In this document: positions 1 through 11,609 of the stretch, piece after piece
Position numbering within the stretch: the first letter of the stretch is position 1
How the letters are laid out: every line of letters starts with the position of its first letter
Assembly: GCF_947179515.1 (NCBI RefSeq)
Contig: NC_067490.1
Location: 31,408,827-31,472,826, forward strand
Length of the DNA: 64,000 nt
Direction of reading: 5' to 3'
Source: Apodemus sylvaticus
Lineage: Eukaryota > Chordata > Mammalia > Rodentia > Muridae
Translations under genes and position numbers: made by a program
Notes under the pieces: generated by a model
The model's input: the letters and a program-made list of their open reading frames with translations, nothing else
The model's database searches: none
Told to the model about the DNA's origin: nothing

Positions 1-1255
1 TTTGTAGCTGTATCCATTCTGCCGATCTGATGAAATCGATTTCTTCTATTCAGTTGTTCGTTCATTCAGAATATACTTAAGTCTCCACCAAGCACCATGG
101 TCTATTAAATATTCTTTGTGTGTGTGTTACTTGTGTGTCTTTTGCATTCTTTTTATTTAGGGATTTATTTTTTTTTCACTTAGCTTTTTCCTCCTCTTCA
201 AGCTCAGGTGCATTTATGCCCCCCTCCCCAGTTAGAAAAGTTTTTTAGACATAAGTCTAGTCCTCTGGCAATTCTTTCTACAGTGGCTTCCATGAGTAGT
301 GGTTCTAGCTTTTGTTTGTCTGTTTTTATGTCTGTTTTTAATACAGCAGTCGTGCTATGTAGCCCAGGCTAGCCACCCTCTGCCTTCACTGCCAGGTGCA
401 TTCACTGGGCTTTGCAAATGTGTTCTACTTCACCTGCCAATGATTAGTCTGTATTGACCCTGTCTTGGTAACCAGGTTTAAAGCCTTGTTTTGAGCACAG
501 ACACAGCTTTTATTAAGCATTCAGATTTGCAAAATATGTAAGTAAATTCATCAATATATATAACAAAATGTGTATATTCACTGTGCTCCTAATTTATACT
601 TTATCATATATATATTTGCAAAGCTATGTATTTACAAAAGTCCAAACCTGAAGTTGCACAAGGTCCCAGAGCCTTTCTGAAACTCAGATCAGAGTAGGGC
701 TAGGGGCAAAGCCTAGCCAACATTTCCACTCACTCTTCAGTGCTAATTCAGAGTCCTGGTGGCAAACAGACTCTGTGCTCTTTCTTCTACAAATCTGTAA
801 ATACTGAAAACTTGAAGCTTCATCCTCATGTGCACACCTGGTATGCATGTCTACTGTTTATAATTTATGTCCCCATTTTTGGTTTTTGACTCTTAGGCAG
901 TTAGGAAGTTTTCTCCTGCGCGTGGGAGGAAAACTTTTATATCAAAGAAATGAATGTAGTTAAGATATAGCTGCATACGTGAATACAGGAAATACACAAA
1001 AACGTATTTGTGTGAAACATACATTCTATAGGATTAGAGTTTGTAAAGGTATACTTTCTAGAATTTATGATAGTACACAAATAGATTTAAATTATTGTTA
1101 AAAATGAAGTGTACTTCATTTTTATTTAATGCACTGAATTAACAGGAGAGAGAAGGGGCTTGTGCCTATGGAAGGGACTAAATTAATAGTGAAATGTCTT
1201 CAAGTGGAGGAGAGGGTATCCAAGGCCTATCCACACAGTCGTTCTTGTACCCTAG

Positions 1256-1318
1256 ATGGCTGCCTCCCTCCTCACACTAGTGCTATGCGATGTTGTAAAG
1301 AAGCACCGAGTATTTCTA
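1256..1318 (+). other. Exon-like stretch, unassigned
   Basis: A 63-bp segment sits between an AG acceptor (ttgtaccctag) and a perfect gtaagt donor. Two of its three frames are open; frame 1 would read MAASLLTLVLCDVVKKHRVFL. No gene is recognised and no neighbouring exon is found, so this may be a chance decoy. It is recorded because the expected upstream exons of the + strand gene are missing. Confidence 0.15.
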
Positions 1319-1363
1319 GTAAGTAAAGGTAGATTTAGTGTGGGTTGTGCGAAAGTTCCTAAG

Positions 1364-1556
1364 GCAGTAATTCTCAACCTGTGGGTTGTGACCCTTCACA
1401 AAGCAGCCTAAGACCATGAGAAATATCAGATACTTACATCACAACTGATAACAGCAAAATCATAGTTTCGAAATAGCAATGAATATAAGTTTATGGTTTA
1501 ACAGCATGAAGAAATGAATTAAAGGGTCGAAGCATTAGGAAGGTTGAGACCCACTG
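1364..1556. mobile_element. URR1-type hAT DNA transposon remnant
   Basis: Non-autonomous element of about 193 bp bounded by imperfect terminal inverted repeats: cagtaattctcaacct at the left and aggttgagacccactg at the right, 13 of 16 matching after inversion. The interior (gtgaccc, atcagatacttacat, aaatcatagttt) fits the rodent URR1 family. No clear 8-bp target duplication is seen. Confidence 0.75.
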
Positions 1557-1824
1557 TGAGGGATCCATTATATTAAAGCATGTATTATGAAGCAAGTGAA
1601 AGGGTCTATACTACCACAGACTTTACTCAAAGACCTCAGGTATTTCACAGTGAAGTAATTGTCATCTCTAGTCGTGAATGAGGAAAGAGATAGGAGAGGA
1701 AAGAAATATAAGAAGGAAGAATGGAATGAAGGCTGAAGTTTTGGCAAGAGGATGAAAGAAGAGTAGGAGAGGAGGGAACTAAGGCAGAGTAGAGGGAGGA
1801 AGCCAGGGAAAGAGGCTAGTGGGT

Positions 1825-2170
1825 GTGTCAGTCCTGTTTCTGTGACAAAATAACTTGCAGAAACAGCTTTCAGGAGGGACATGTTTTGACTCCTGATTTC
1901 ATAGGTTTCAGTCCTTGGCCAGCAGCTTTGATCGTCCACAGTCCTGGGGAGGAAGGGCGGGGCGAGGTAAAGCTCCTCCCCTAACGGCACTTAGGAAGAT
2001 CACAGAAGAGGAGGAGTTGGTGGCATGGACCATCACAGGCAAGTCCCTGGCATCCTACCTCCTCCGATTAGGCCCCCTTCCAATTCCCACGGTCTCTTAG
2101 TAATTCACTCAAGGAAGAATCCATGAAAGGAAATCCATTGAGTAGAGCAGTGCCCTTATGGCCGGTCACC
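1825..2170 (-). mobile_element. LTR/MaLR-like rodent repeat, antisense, diverged
   Basis: Begins ctgtttctgtgacaaaata and passes through a GC-richer middle, with later blocks like those of old retroviral-type LTR repeats read in antisense (gtttcagtccttggcc, ggcaagtccctggc). Family unassigned. The short open frame on the + strand (1,915-2,100) is a by-product. Confidence 0.35.
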
Positions 2171-3030
2171 TCTATATGCTGCACTGGAGACCAAGTCTGT
2201 AGCACACAGGAGTCCTCCCAGGGGATGTTTAAGATCCCAAATTGTAAGATGATGTAGGATGAAGTGAAGGGATTGGGGGGTGGGGGTGATGTGTAATAGC
2301 GAGTATACTACATCCCTAGAAAGAGAACTAAGGTAATGTGTACTAGCCTTAGATTTCAGTGTTTTCTATGCTAGTCTAGTAGGTTCCATTTGCAGATGAG
2401 TAGTCTTCCTTGGCAGTTGTGAATGAAAATATGTCACTGGAGCTCAGCACTCTGGCCTAGTTAGTCCACAACAGGTTTCTGGAGTCAGCATCATAGGGAC
2501 TTCAAGCACGGTGAGTGTGAGCTGATGTGCTTCACATGGCAGCCACACTGAGACAGTCTCTTCTTAGGCTATTGTTCTGATCATAGGTAGACTGTGCTAA
2601 CTGGGACTATCAGAGCACACACACACAGAAATATTGGCATCTGCAAATAAGCACTGGGTAAGTTCTTTTGCTGTATGTAGGGCTATAATGGAAAACCAGA
2701 TGCTTCTAAATTACTGGAGATATTAAAAGAACATTTTTGATTTCCTACACAAAAACCTCTTCTCTGTGATTTTAATATACATTATATAACATGAATCACA
2801 AGATGTCATCAGTTCAATATATCTAATGTATTCACATGTATATAATAGAACATATATGACCATTATTTGCTAGCAGGACTCCATTACAGTCTCACTGGAA
2901 GTCTTAATGTTTAAGAAGCTAATCCAGAAAGTCTTAGGAATCCAGACTGGTCCTGGGTCTGGTTCTTTGCCCTAAATTTCTGACAATGTATTTTGAGTTG
3001 TTCCTGAGCACCTTCCCTTTGGTAGGTTCA

Positions 3031-3355
3031 TGTGATGGTTTGTATATGCTTGGCCCAGGGAGTGGCACTATTAGAAGGTGTGGCCCTGTTGGAGTAGGTG
3101 TGTCACTGTGGGGTTGGGCTGTAAGACCCTCATCCTAGCTGCCTGGAAGCCAGTCTTCTGTTAGCAGCCTTCAGATGAAGATGTAGAACTCAGCTCCTCC
3201 TGCACCATGTCTGCCTGGATGCTGCCATGTTCCTGCCTTGATGATAATGAACTGAACCTCTGACCCTGTAAGCCAGCCCCAATTAATTGTTGTCCGAATA
3301 AGAGTTGCCTTGGTCATGGTGTCTGTTCACAGCAGTAAAAACCCTAACTAACACA
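3031..3355 (+). mobile_element. Solo-LTR-like rodent repeat with 5-bp target duplication
   Basis: A 325-bp unit starting TGTGATGGTTTG and ending CTAACACA, i.e. the TG...CA ends of a retroviral-type LTR. It is flanked on both sides by GTTCA (3,026-3,030 and 3,356-3,360). The sequence matches a very common rodent repeat family whose catalogue name I cannot assign. No internal retroviral sequence is present. Confidence 0.75.
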
Positions 3356-3693
3356 GTTCAGTTTCCAAGATTGTCAGTCATTCACCCAGGAAGAATTTTA
3401 TTTCAGGTTTGTAGTATAAACCAGACAAACTTGTTTGGGGTGACTGACAGCTGTGTGCCTGTGTATTTCTTTTTGTCCACTTGCAAACCTTCTCAAACAA
3501 AAATCAACATTATTTAGTATTACATTAGAGAAAATATTCAGGAAGGAGCAAAAAACTATTTAAATTATTTAAATTATTTGTTTGATCTGAGCAGAAGTAA
3601 GACCTTCTGTGTATAAACTGACATTTTCGTCCCTTCAGAGCCTGTTCTGGTTGACAGAACACAGAGAAAATATTATTTCATAGTCTATATCAG

Positions 3694-3877
3694 CAGTTCT
3701 CAACTTGTGGGTCACGACCCCTTTGGCAAACCTGAAGTCTAAAAATATTTACATTACAATTCATAACAGTAGCAAAATCATAGTTTTGAGATAGCAACTA
3801 AAATAATTTTATGTTTGGGGGGAGGGGGGTCCACCACAACATAAACTGTATTAAAAGGTGGAGGTGGAGAACCACGG
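3694..3877. mobile_element. URR1-type hAT DNA transposon remnant
   Basis: Second copy of the family seen at 1,364: cagttctcaacttgtggg at the left and gagaaccacgg at the right, with the same interior (cataacagtagcaaaatcatagtttt, ccaccacaac). A G-rich run at about 3,819-3,830 is internal. Confidence 0.75.
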
Positions 3878-4599
3878 AGCTAGATGACACCTGGCAAACA
3901 GTGCTTTTCATTTATTTTCATTAAGTAGTAATTTAAATAGTTTAAAAGTCAACTAGTGTGGGAAAGCCTTTACATGGAAGAGTAATTCTTCATCCCTCCC
4001 CACTCCCACATCCCACCCTGAAGAGGCTCCTGCTGCCCAGTCATTGACTTATTTCCTTTGGGATTTATATTTAGGTCTTTAACTGAATGCATATATAAAG
4101 CTGTCTAGATGTTTCACAGTTAAGACTTCTGGTCTCTCAACTTTAGATACCTGGGTGATTTCAATTTAATTTTCTTCCCTTTCCCTTCCTCACTCCACTT
4201 TTTACTACATTCTTGATGGGATCATCCTTGAAGCCTTACATCATTATGTCTCTGTAAATATTATTGGTGATGAGTTCAGTAACCGTACAGTATGGCTATA
4301 TGATTCTTCCTGTAACTTGGCTTTTCTTTAATACCGGTGTGATTTTATAGGTGCCTTATTCTGTGTGTCTCTTCTAACTATGGTACCTTGAGAATATCCC
4401 CAAATACAAACCATTCCTTTCCCAATACCATATTAGGCTTATTCGGTGCCATGAAGTTCTAGACGCTCTGCACTGGTTCTAATTTAAATTATGTCATTTT
4501 GGAGCAGTCTCCTAAGGGACTTTCAGGCTCCTTTGAAAAATAGCTAATACAAGTAGGGCACAGACAAAGTAAGCTATTTACTTCAGGTATTAGTAATTT

Positions 4600-4637
4600 G
4601 TAAAGCTTTTAACCACTGAGCCATCTCTCCAGCCCAG
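4600..4637 (-). repeat. 3' remnant of a B2/B3 SINE
   Basis: The block ending gagccatctctccagccca is the antisense head of a B2/B3 element; only about 40 bp are recognisable. Confidence 0.5.
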
Positions 4638-4844
4638 CTCTTAAAATTCTCCCCTCTACAAATTGTTAAGTTTGAACTGGTATTTTTAACTTCCCTATAT
4701 TATATCTACTTTTGTTTCCTATTCAGAGAGTCTCAACTGCTTATAGGGTTCTATATCTAATCCTCAGTTCTGTGCCTAAGGCTGTATTTTTGTGGGTTTT
4801 GAGCCCTCACTGTGCTGCATTAATCTCGTGTTGGTTTGGGGTGC

Positions 4845-5680
4845 TAGATGGGCGTCCCCACGAATTGCTTAGGGAGCTCTCTAGACCCCCGCTTACTCTT
4901 CATGGCATAGATAACTGTTCCTACAGTTAACAATTCCCGAACTGTTCGGTGCCGAGATCTGGAAATGTGGCAGAATACTCTATGACTCTAGAATACCTCT
5001 CCAGACCCTTTGTTCCTTGAGACTTTGCTAGAGAACCGTAGCTTATGTTTGCCCAGCCCAGAGAGGGCACTGACAACAGATCGGAGTCCGCTAAAGTCCA
5101 ACTTGGGAAATCGAGAATCTGGTGCTGGTCAGTGGATCAGGGAGGCTCCAAGGCAGTTGTATTTCTGAAAAGCCTACCTCAGCTCAGGCGAGGATTCAGC
5201 AAAGCCGCTACTGGACTGCTCTCTGCAGGAATCCCAGCCAACCGCTGTTCTTTCTCCCCGGGAGTTGTTGACTGCTTTTGAAGCCAGGGAGGGGCGGAGC
5301 TTGGGACCCTGAGAATCTTGCTAGTTTCTGTTTTCACCGGATTTGTCTGGTTTACTTCCTGACTCTCTAGCGCCCCCTCCCTCCAGGAGATGTTTCAACT
5401 TGAAGCCCAGTGGGTGGCATTGCCATGTTGTCTAGGACCCTCTCACATCAATCATCAATAAATAAAATGCATGACAGGCTAATCCGCTGAAGACATTTTC
5501 ACAGTTTGGGGTTTCCTCCTCCAAAATGACTATAGTTGGTAATGAGCTGACCTAATGCTAGCCAGCACAGCTGCTGAAATCTTTGTAGACCCTGCTTCCA
5601 GCCTTTAAGACCTGAGGCCTCACCCCACTACTTGTCCCACAGCTCCAGGCTTCAGGGCGATCGATCCGCAGTTCCTGACA
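4845..5680. other. CpG-enriched unassigned stretch
   Basis: About 20 CpGs in 0.8 kb (17 of them between 4,850 and 5,375), clearly above the surrounding AT-rich, CpG-poor sequence. It includes GGGGCGG and TAGCGCCCCCT. A 78-codon + strand frame (5,045-5,281) lies within it but has no recognised product. It could be an alternative promoter or enhancer, or a relatively young repeat. Confidence 0.4.
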
Positions 5681-6849
5681 GGCAGGCTTGCAGGGCTGCT
5701 CTCAGATGATACTTCTACATCCCAAGAGCTTTTGAGCTATAAACACTTCCCAGAGCTATAACACGAATATCCTGCATCCACTGAGTGCGAACCTGATTCA
5801 TTTAAATCCTTCATGGCGATCTATTTTTAAGTTGCTTTATCCTCTTTAAAGGCTGGTAGTTCTGAATTTACAGAGTACTTTATACTCGTACTCTTTGCTG
5901 TCTGCTCCCTCTCTTCTTGAAGACTGGCGGGGCAAGAGAGAACCTGTCAGAAATATAATCGAATCTTCAATTATTCGGGCACATCACACTCAGCTATCAA
6001 AGCAAGTGGCACTTTTGTAAAATAAGGTTAAACTGACCCAAAGAACACAGTAAATTTTATGAACATATGAATTATATGTGCAGCATAATCTCTAGTTTAT
6101 GTGAATTTTCTCTAGCAACAGAAGAAAAAAAAATACCAAGTCTGGGTTATAGATAATACAATGTGCTACACCTGCAGCTACTGATCTTTTGACCGTGTGT
6201 ATTTCAAAGAGGGGAATTTTAAAGTACCCTGTCTACTTACTCGCTTTGTCTGGGAAGATAAACATTTAGGTATTGATTTTTATAGCTTTTTGAGCCTTGG
6301 CTGATAAGTAGAAAGGATGGTCAGGGGCTCAGGAGATGAATTTAATAAGATGGGTTGACCATGGCACTTAGGATTCAGTGGATAAGCAGTGGGCACACAG
6401 GGGGATCTGATTAAATTAAAAGGGACACAGGACAAAGCAAAGCAGTCGTGAATCCAGGAAAGGGACTGGTAGGGATACAGGAGGGATAAGAGAGAAGAGA
6501 GGGGGATAAGGAGGAATATTGGGGAGCTAGTAATTGGCTTAGACTAAGCATATGCCCATATGATATTGTCAAATAACAAAGTAAATGAAATATAAAAAGA
6601 GAAGATCAGCAGAAAAGTAAGTAAAGCGTTCTCTAAGAATAACCCCAGTTTTTCTTGATATCTTCGCCATATTTATTGATGAGTTTAATGAAGTTGTTTA
6701 ACGTGTACCATGTGCTTTGCTGTATTTACCCCCCACACCTTCACATTTCTTCCTCTTCCTGCTCCTTCAGGTCTCCTTCCTTCCTTTCCTCCAATCCTCT
6801 CATCCTCACATGCACACACAGGAAAGGGGGGGGCAGGGGGAGGGGAGGG

Positions 6850-7860
6850 AGAAGCTAAATAGAATCTAGGATCCAGGTGTAAGAAAACATTAGACACGTT
6901 GTTTTTTGGGTCTAGCTCATTTTGTTTAACATGATCTCTAGTTGCATCCATGTTCTTTCATATATTCTTATGTATTCACATATATTAATTCATTGTTATA
7001 ATGGCTGATTAAACCTCCACATTCATACCATGTTTCTTTCCTGTGCGTTTGTTTGCATATGCCTATGCTGGCCTCATGACTTGAATACTGTGGATATTGC
7101 AGTCAAGGCAGATGGGCAGGTATTGCTGTAGCTTGCTGAATTTGAATATGTTCCCTGGAGTAGTACATCTGGATTTTCTGACGGTGTCCTTGCAGTTTTG
7201 TGAGTAGCATCCACACTGATTCCTATGCTGTCAGAATAATTTGTATTCGCACCAGCAAGAAATGAGTTCCCTTTTTTCTCTATACCTTTAACATCCTTTA
7301 CTCTTAACTTAATTTCTGAATAACAGCCATCAGATTAATAGAATATTAATGTACTTTTGATTTGCATTTCCCTGGTGGCTAAGGATGTTAAATATTTCTT
7401 CATAAATTTTTTTTTTAAAGGAGTTTCATGTTGTCTAAGTTGGACTGTCACTCCTGTAGTTGAGGGTGTCCTTGAACTGATCCTCCTGCCTCCACCTCCC
7501 AAGATCTGTATTATGCTACCATGCCTGGTTGATGTACTGCTGGAGGTCAAACCGCAGCAGGCACCCTATCTGCAGACTCAGCCGTGGCCGTTCTGAATTA
7601 TTGGCTACTTTGAAAGCTTTTCATTTCATTTGTCCATTAATTTACTGTTTTTTGTTTATTTTGGTGTTGACTTTTTCAAGTTCTTATACATTTTATACAT
7701 GATTTCTCTGGTAGATGTATAGCCACCAAAGATTTTGTACAGTTCTGTGAGTTATCAAGGAAACGTGGTTGTTTCCTTTTCTATGTAAAAACTATTAAAT
7801 TGCATGCAGTTTCATTTGTCCATTTTTGATATTGCTTTCTGTAGCCTTAGATTTTTTTAA
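6850..7860 (-). mobile_element. Antisense L1 fragment interrupted by a B1
   Basis: Blocks of L1 ORF2 3' sequence read in reverse (tctagttgcatccatgttc, tgatttgcatttccctggtg, ttttggtgttgactttttc), old and diverged. The element is split near 7,409-7,580 by an antisense B1-like SINE. Confidence 0.65.
7409..7580 (-). repeat. B1 SINE, antisense, inside the L1 fragment
   Basis: Poly-T leader followed by antisense B1 blocks (gtccttgaactgatcctcctgcc, cctcccaagat, accatgcctgg). Its presence within the continuous L1 sequence shows it is younger than the L1. Confidence 0.6.
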
Positions 7861-7999
7861 AACCTACCTTAATAAGGGTTCTCAAATGCTTTGACCCTCA
7901 TTCTAGCCCACCATATTGTAGTAGGGGAGAAAAGTTGGTAAATAAGACTTTAGGGGTGTAAATCTGTTTAGAAGTAGTTCCTTGGGGTGATTCCAATCC

Positions 8000-8365
8000 A
8001 TTGTCAGGGTACCAGCAGTCTAGTTTGGTAGTGGCAGGTTACCAAGAGTCCGGTTCAAAAAGTGTCACCAAACATGAAAAAACAGTGGTGGCAAGGTCCA
8101 GCCGACATGGCCAGGCCTCTGCTAGATCAGCACAAGTCAACAGGAGAAGGTTTTGTCCATGTCTCTCTCCACAAAGTGAGTATCAGTGAAGAAGGGAGAC
8201 CAAGAAAGAATTGCCCAGCAAGCAATGCAAGCACCCCATTCACTGTCTGCTGGGTCCTACTAAAACATCCAGACGTCACATGTCTTCTCGAGGGTCTGCC
8301 ACAGAAGAGCATCACATGATACAACCAGAAATTTCCCGCTTTCTGAGTATTCAAGATTTTTTGTT
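8000..8365. other. Unassigned stretch with overlapping short frames
   Basis: GC-balanced and free of obvious SINE/L1 blocks, with short open frames in several phases on both strands (8,001-8,189, 8,062-8,319, 8,211-8,465, minus 8,127-8,354). It is followed by a T-rich run. It resembles a diverged LTR or other repeat more than an exon; no product is recognised. Confidence 0.2.
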
Positions 8366-9395
8366 TTGTTTTGGCTTTTCTTTTTTGATTTTTTTTTTTT
8401 TTGTATTTAAGTTCGTTTGTTTCTCTCTCTCTTTTTTTTTTCTTTCAGTAGAAATTCAGGACTAATTTTTCACCTTTTCCTGTGAAGAAGGCCATTGGAA
8501 TTTTTATGAGGAGTACATGGATCTGGAAATTACTTTTGACAGTTTCAGGCAGTTTTAATTCTTATGAATGTGGGTAGTCTTATAGATAAAAAGAGATTTG
8601 AAAGACTGCAGAAAAGAAGTGATAAATCTACATTCGGTGAAGTAGCCTTCTACTTTGTAATCAACCCTTCCTTTCTCATGTACCAGAAATAAAAGTGTTA
8701 GAAAGAATTCAGAAAGGGGGAAAATATGAAAACCTAGAAATAAGCCTAAGCAAGGAAGCTAGTGACCCCTATAATGTAATGAAACATTTTAAATACTGAC
8801 CAAGGCAATTGAGAGAATAGCCTGGCCTTGCATGTATGGTGCGTGAAAAGCTGCTCACTTCTGCAAAGGGAACCAAGTGATTCATGACGGGGTCACCTTT
8901 TCCACAGCGGCCCGTGAGCCTGCCCAAGAAGGATAATGGGGCAGGATGGCCTTGTGAAAGCTTGAAGTTATTTTTGTCAAAATAAGAACAAAATAGGTCT
9001 TTTTTTCCCTAACAGGAACAACTGGATGTACTCCAAAATTCTAGGAGTTTGCGTGCAGTTCCTGCAGTTATTTCGCCGGACACTCTTGTAGTCCATAGTT
9101 TCTGACTGAAATGTGGACTGCTGTTGCCGTTACCTGGTTAAAAGTCCAAATGATGGGCTTGCTGGATGTGGAGACTGACTGACATCCAGATTTTATTTCT
9201 GACCCGGGCTGTACACAACTGGCAGAGTTTACATAAGTCATTCAAAGCAATATACAGATGGTACCTGCTGCTCCCAGAGCTAAGAGAGGCCAAAATTACA
9301 CAGCACACCACTTTCTTAGAGGTCAACACTAGAAGACTTAGCAACTTGTGAAGCATTTTAGAGTTAGTGAAGTTCTTCTGAGATGGTCAACCTCT

Positions 9396-9585
9396 CAATT
9401 TCTTTCTATTAATTAATTTATTCACTTTACATCCAGATTGCAGCCCCACCTCGTTCCAGTCCACCCCTCACACACCCCATCCTTTCATCCTTCCATCCCT
9501 CCATCACTCTACTCCTTTCTCCTCTGAGAAGGGCAAAGGTGCCCCTCCCCAAGTACCAACCCACCCTGGCACATAAAATATTTTA
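9396..9585 (-). mobile_element. L1 3' UTR fragment, antisense
   Basis: attaattaatttattcactt followed by a C-rich tract, then ctgagaagggcaaaggtgcccctcc and accaacccaccctggcacat, the antisense layout of rodent L1 3' UTRs. Confidence 0.65.
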
Positions 9586-11245
9586 AGAGATGCTTCCCCT
9601 GTAGTTATTAAAACATTTAGAAGCAGCTATTTCCTCCTCACTCAATTAGTAACACATTACTACTGTGTTAACATTAGAATAGGATGGTAATGGTTCCACA
9701 CTTGCAATCTGTCTTATACTCTGCAGTTCTATCTATACCAGGTGGAAGCAAATACCTTTCAGTACTCATATTAACCAAGTCATTGTTATGGGGTAAAAAT
9801 GCAGAAACCACTGAGTACAATCAGTGTTCTAATTGAAAGTTTGTATAAATCTGGTATCCGCCTGTGGTGGAAACAGAGAGTTTTTTGTTTTTTGTTTTTT
9901 GTTTTTTTTAAAGAAAAATAACAGAGAGAAACTCTTGGCTGGCAGCTGCAGGGAGAAGCAAGCAAGAAGTTTAGCAAAAGCCAAGACAATGCAGTTAGCT
10001 GGGGCATTTCAACCCTGAACAGAGTTCTAGAACAGAGTTGGGTGCTTTCCCACAGGGCTTTCCAGGGTAGAGGTAGAAATGAAGGATGGCTTCAGCTGAG
10101 ACAAAGTGAAGAAACCTTCACCCTGTTGCACCATCAGTGCAGTTATATAGCCTGTGCCGATTCAGTGTTGTAAAGAGAGTTTATATGGCAATATATTTCA
10201 TCACACATAATGAGTAGACACATTACATATTATAACAGGGCAGAGGGAAATGTTGTGTGTGAGAAGTTTGTTTATTGGAGCACATGTCTGTTTATAGTGT
10301 CTCAGAGTGTTTTAATAGCAACAGTAAAAATATGAATAACTTTTGCTATTATAAGAAGCCTCAGGAATATCTCATGACTATTCATTGACACTTTCTACCT
10401 CTCCTCCTTTTCCAGTAGGAGCAAATACAGCTCTTAAATTGGGATTGTTTCAATATGGAAAATACTTTAGGGATTTCAGTATTTCTTCATGAAAAGACTA
10501 CCTGTGGTAGCCAGGGAGAAAAAAAAAATGTAATGATGATGATGAGAACTGTGTAAAAAGTTGTCCTCTTGAGGGGCCTCAGATGTCTTTAACAGTGAAG
10601 AGGATGCAGCCTGTGGCACCTGAGCAGGCCATTTTTGAATGCTGTCAATAAGCTTGCTTCAGGTAAGGTTAGCTGTTTTGATGGAGTCTTGTCAGATGCT
10701 TTCCTAGTGAGAAAGGGTTTGGATCCTCCATGCTCAGCCTCATGCTGTGCTTTAAGAAGAGCCTCTATAGGCAAACAAGTTCTCTCATGTTGATTGCCTT
10801 CATTCCTTAACTCACATTCCCAAGAGTACTAGACTGTGCAGCTTCTTGGGAAGCACCAGGTCATAATTTACCACATGAGTTGTACCTTGTTAATGTTGTT
10901 GGAAATAGAGCATACATTGATAGCTAATATTTTTTGCCTAGCTTCTCTGTGTCTTTTGGTGTATAGAAATTTGTCTTGACAAAAGTAACCTAATAAGACA
11001 TTGCCTAAGAAAGTTTTTGTGGGGGTAGCAGTCCCTCTATTATAATCATATTAGGGTTACCCACTCTTCTAAGACTTAATTTTAATTTGCTATTGATGAT
11101 ATATAAATATATCTTAAATTTTTTTGTATTTGTCTTTTATTTTAAGAAGTTCTGAAAACTTATATGATTTACTAATAACTTTGGATTTAAGATAGATAAT
11201 TGTTAAATTTTGCTGGAATATTTTTTTAAAGATTTATGTGTTTAC

Positions 11246-11428
11246 GGGCTGGTGAGATGGCTCAGCGGTTAAGAACACTGACTGCTCTCCCGAAGGTCCT
11301 GAGTTCAAATCCCAGCAACCACATGGTGGCTCACAACCATCCATAATGAGATCTGACCCCTCTTCTGGTGTGTCTGAAGACAGTTACATTGTACTTACAC
11401 ATAATAAATAAATAAATCTTTAAAAAAA
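11246..11428 (+). repeat. B2 SINE, full length, flanked by 17-bp target duplications
   Basis: Starts gggctggtgagatggctcag, includes the tRNA-derived promoter region (ggttaag, gagttcaaatccc), and ends with aataaataaatctttaaaaa. The target site aaagatttatgtgttta occurs at 11,228-11,244 and again at 11,429-11,445. It is inserted in an older antisense B3. Confidence 0.92.
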
Positions 11429-11602
11429 AAAGATTTATGTGTTTATTTTATGTACGTGAGTACTCTATCTGCATCCCAGAAGAGGACATCAAATCACATT
11501 ACAGATGGCTGTGAGCCACCATTTGAATGCTGGGAATTGAACTCATGACCTCTGGAAGAACAGCCAGTGCTCTTAACCTCTGAGCCATCTCTCTAGCTAT
11601 TG
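11429..11602 (-). repeat. B3/B2-related SINE, antisense, host of the B2 insertion
   Basis: Antisense blocks: cccagaagaggacatcaaat, ggctgtgagccacca, tgctgggaattgaactcatg, cagccagtgctcttaacc, tgagccatctctctagc. It is older than the B2 placed in its 3' tail. Confidence 0.8.
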
Positions 11603-11609
11603 GAATATT

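Noticed and set aside
1568..1990. 140-codon minus-strand frame
   Set aside because: Lies over a GA-rich run and a diverged LTR-like repeat, with Leu/Ser/Phe low complexity and no recognised family.
4946..4966. ttcggtgccgagatctgg, reminiscent of a retroviral primer-binding site
   Set aside because: It lacks the TGG start, and no LTR end or internal retroviral sequence can be placed next to it.
9022..9111. Open frame of about 29 codons after an acceptor-like ttccctaacag
   Set aside because: No acceptable donor occurs before the in-frame TGA, and no product is recognised.
10590..10669. Acceptor ctttaacag and donor TTCAG/gtaagg bounding about 80 bp
   Set aside because: All three frames contain stops.
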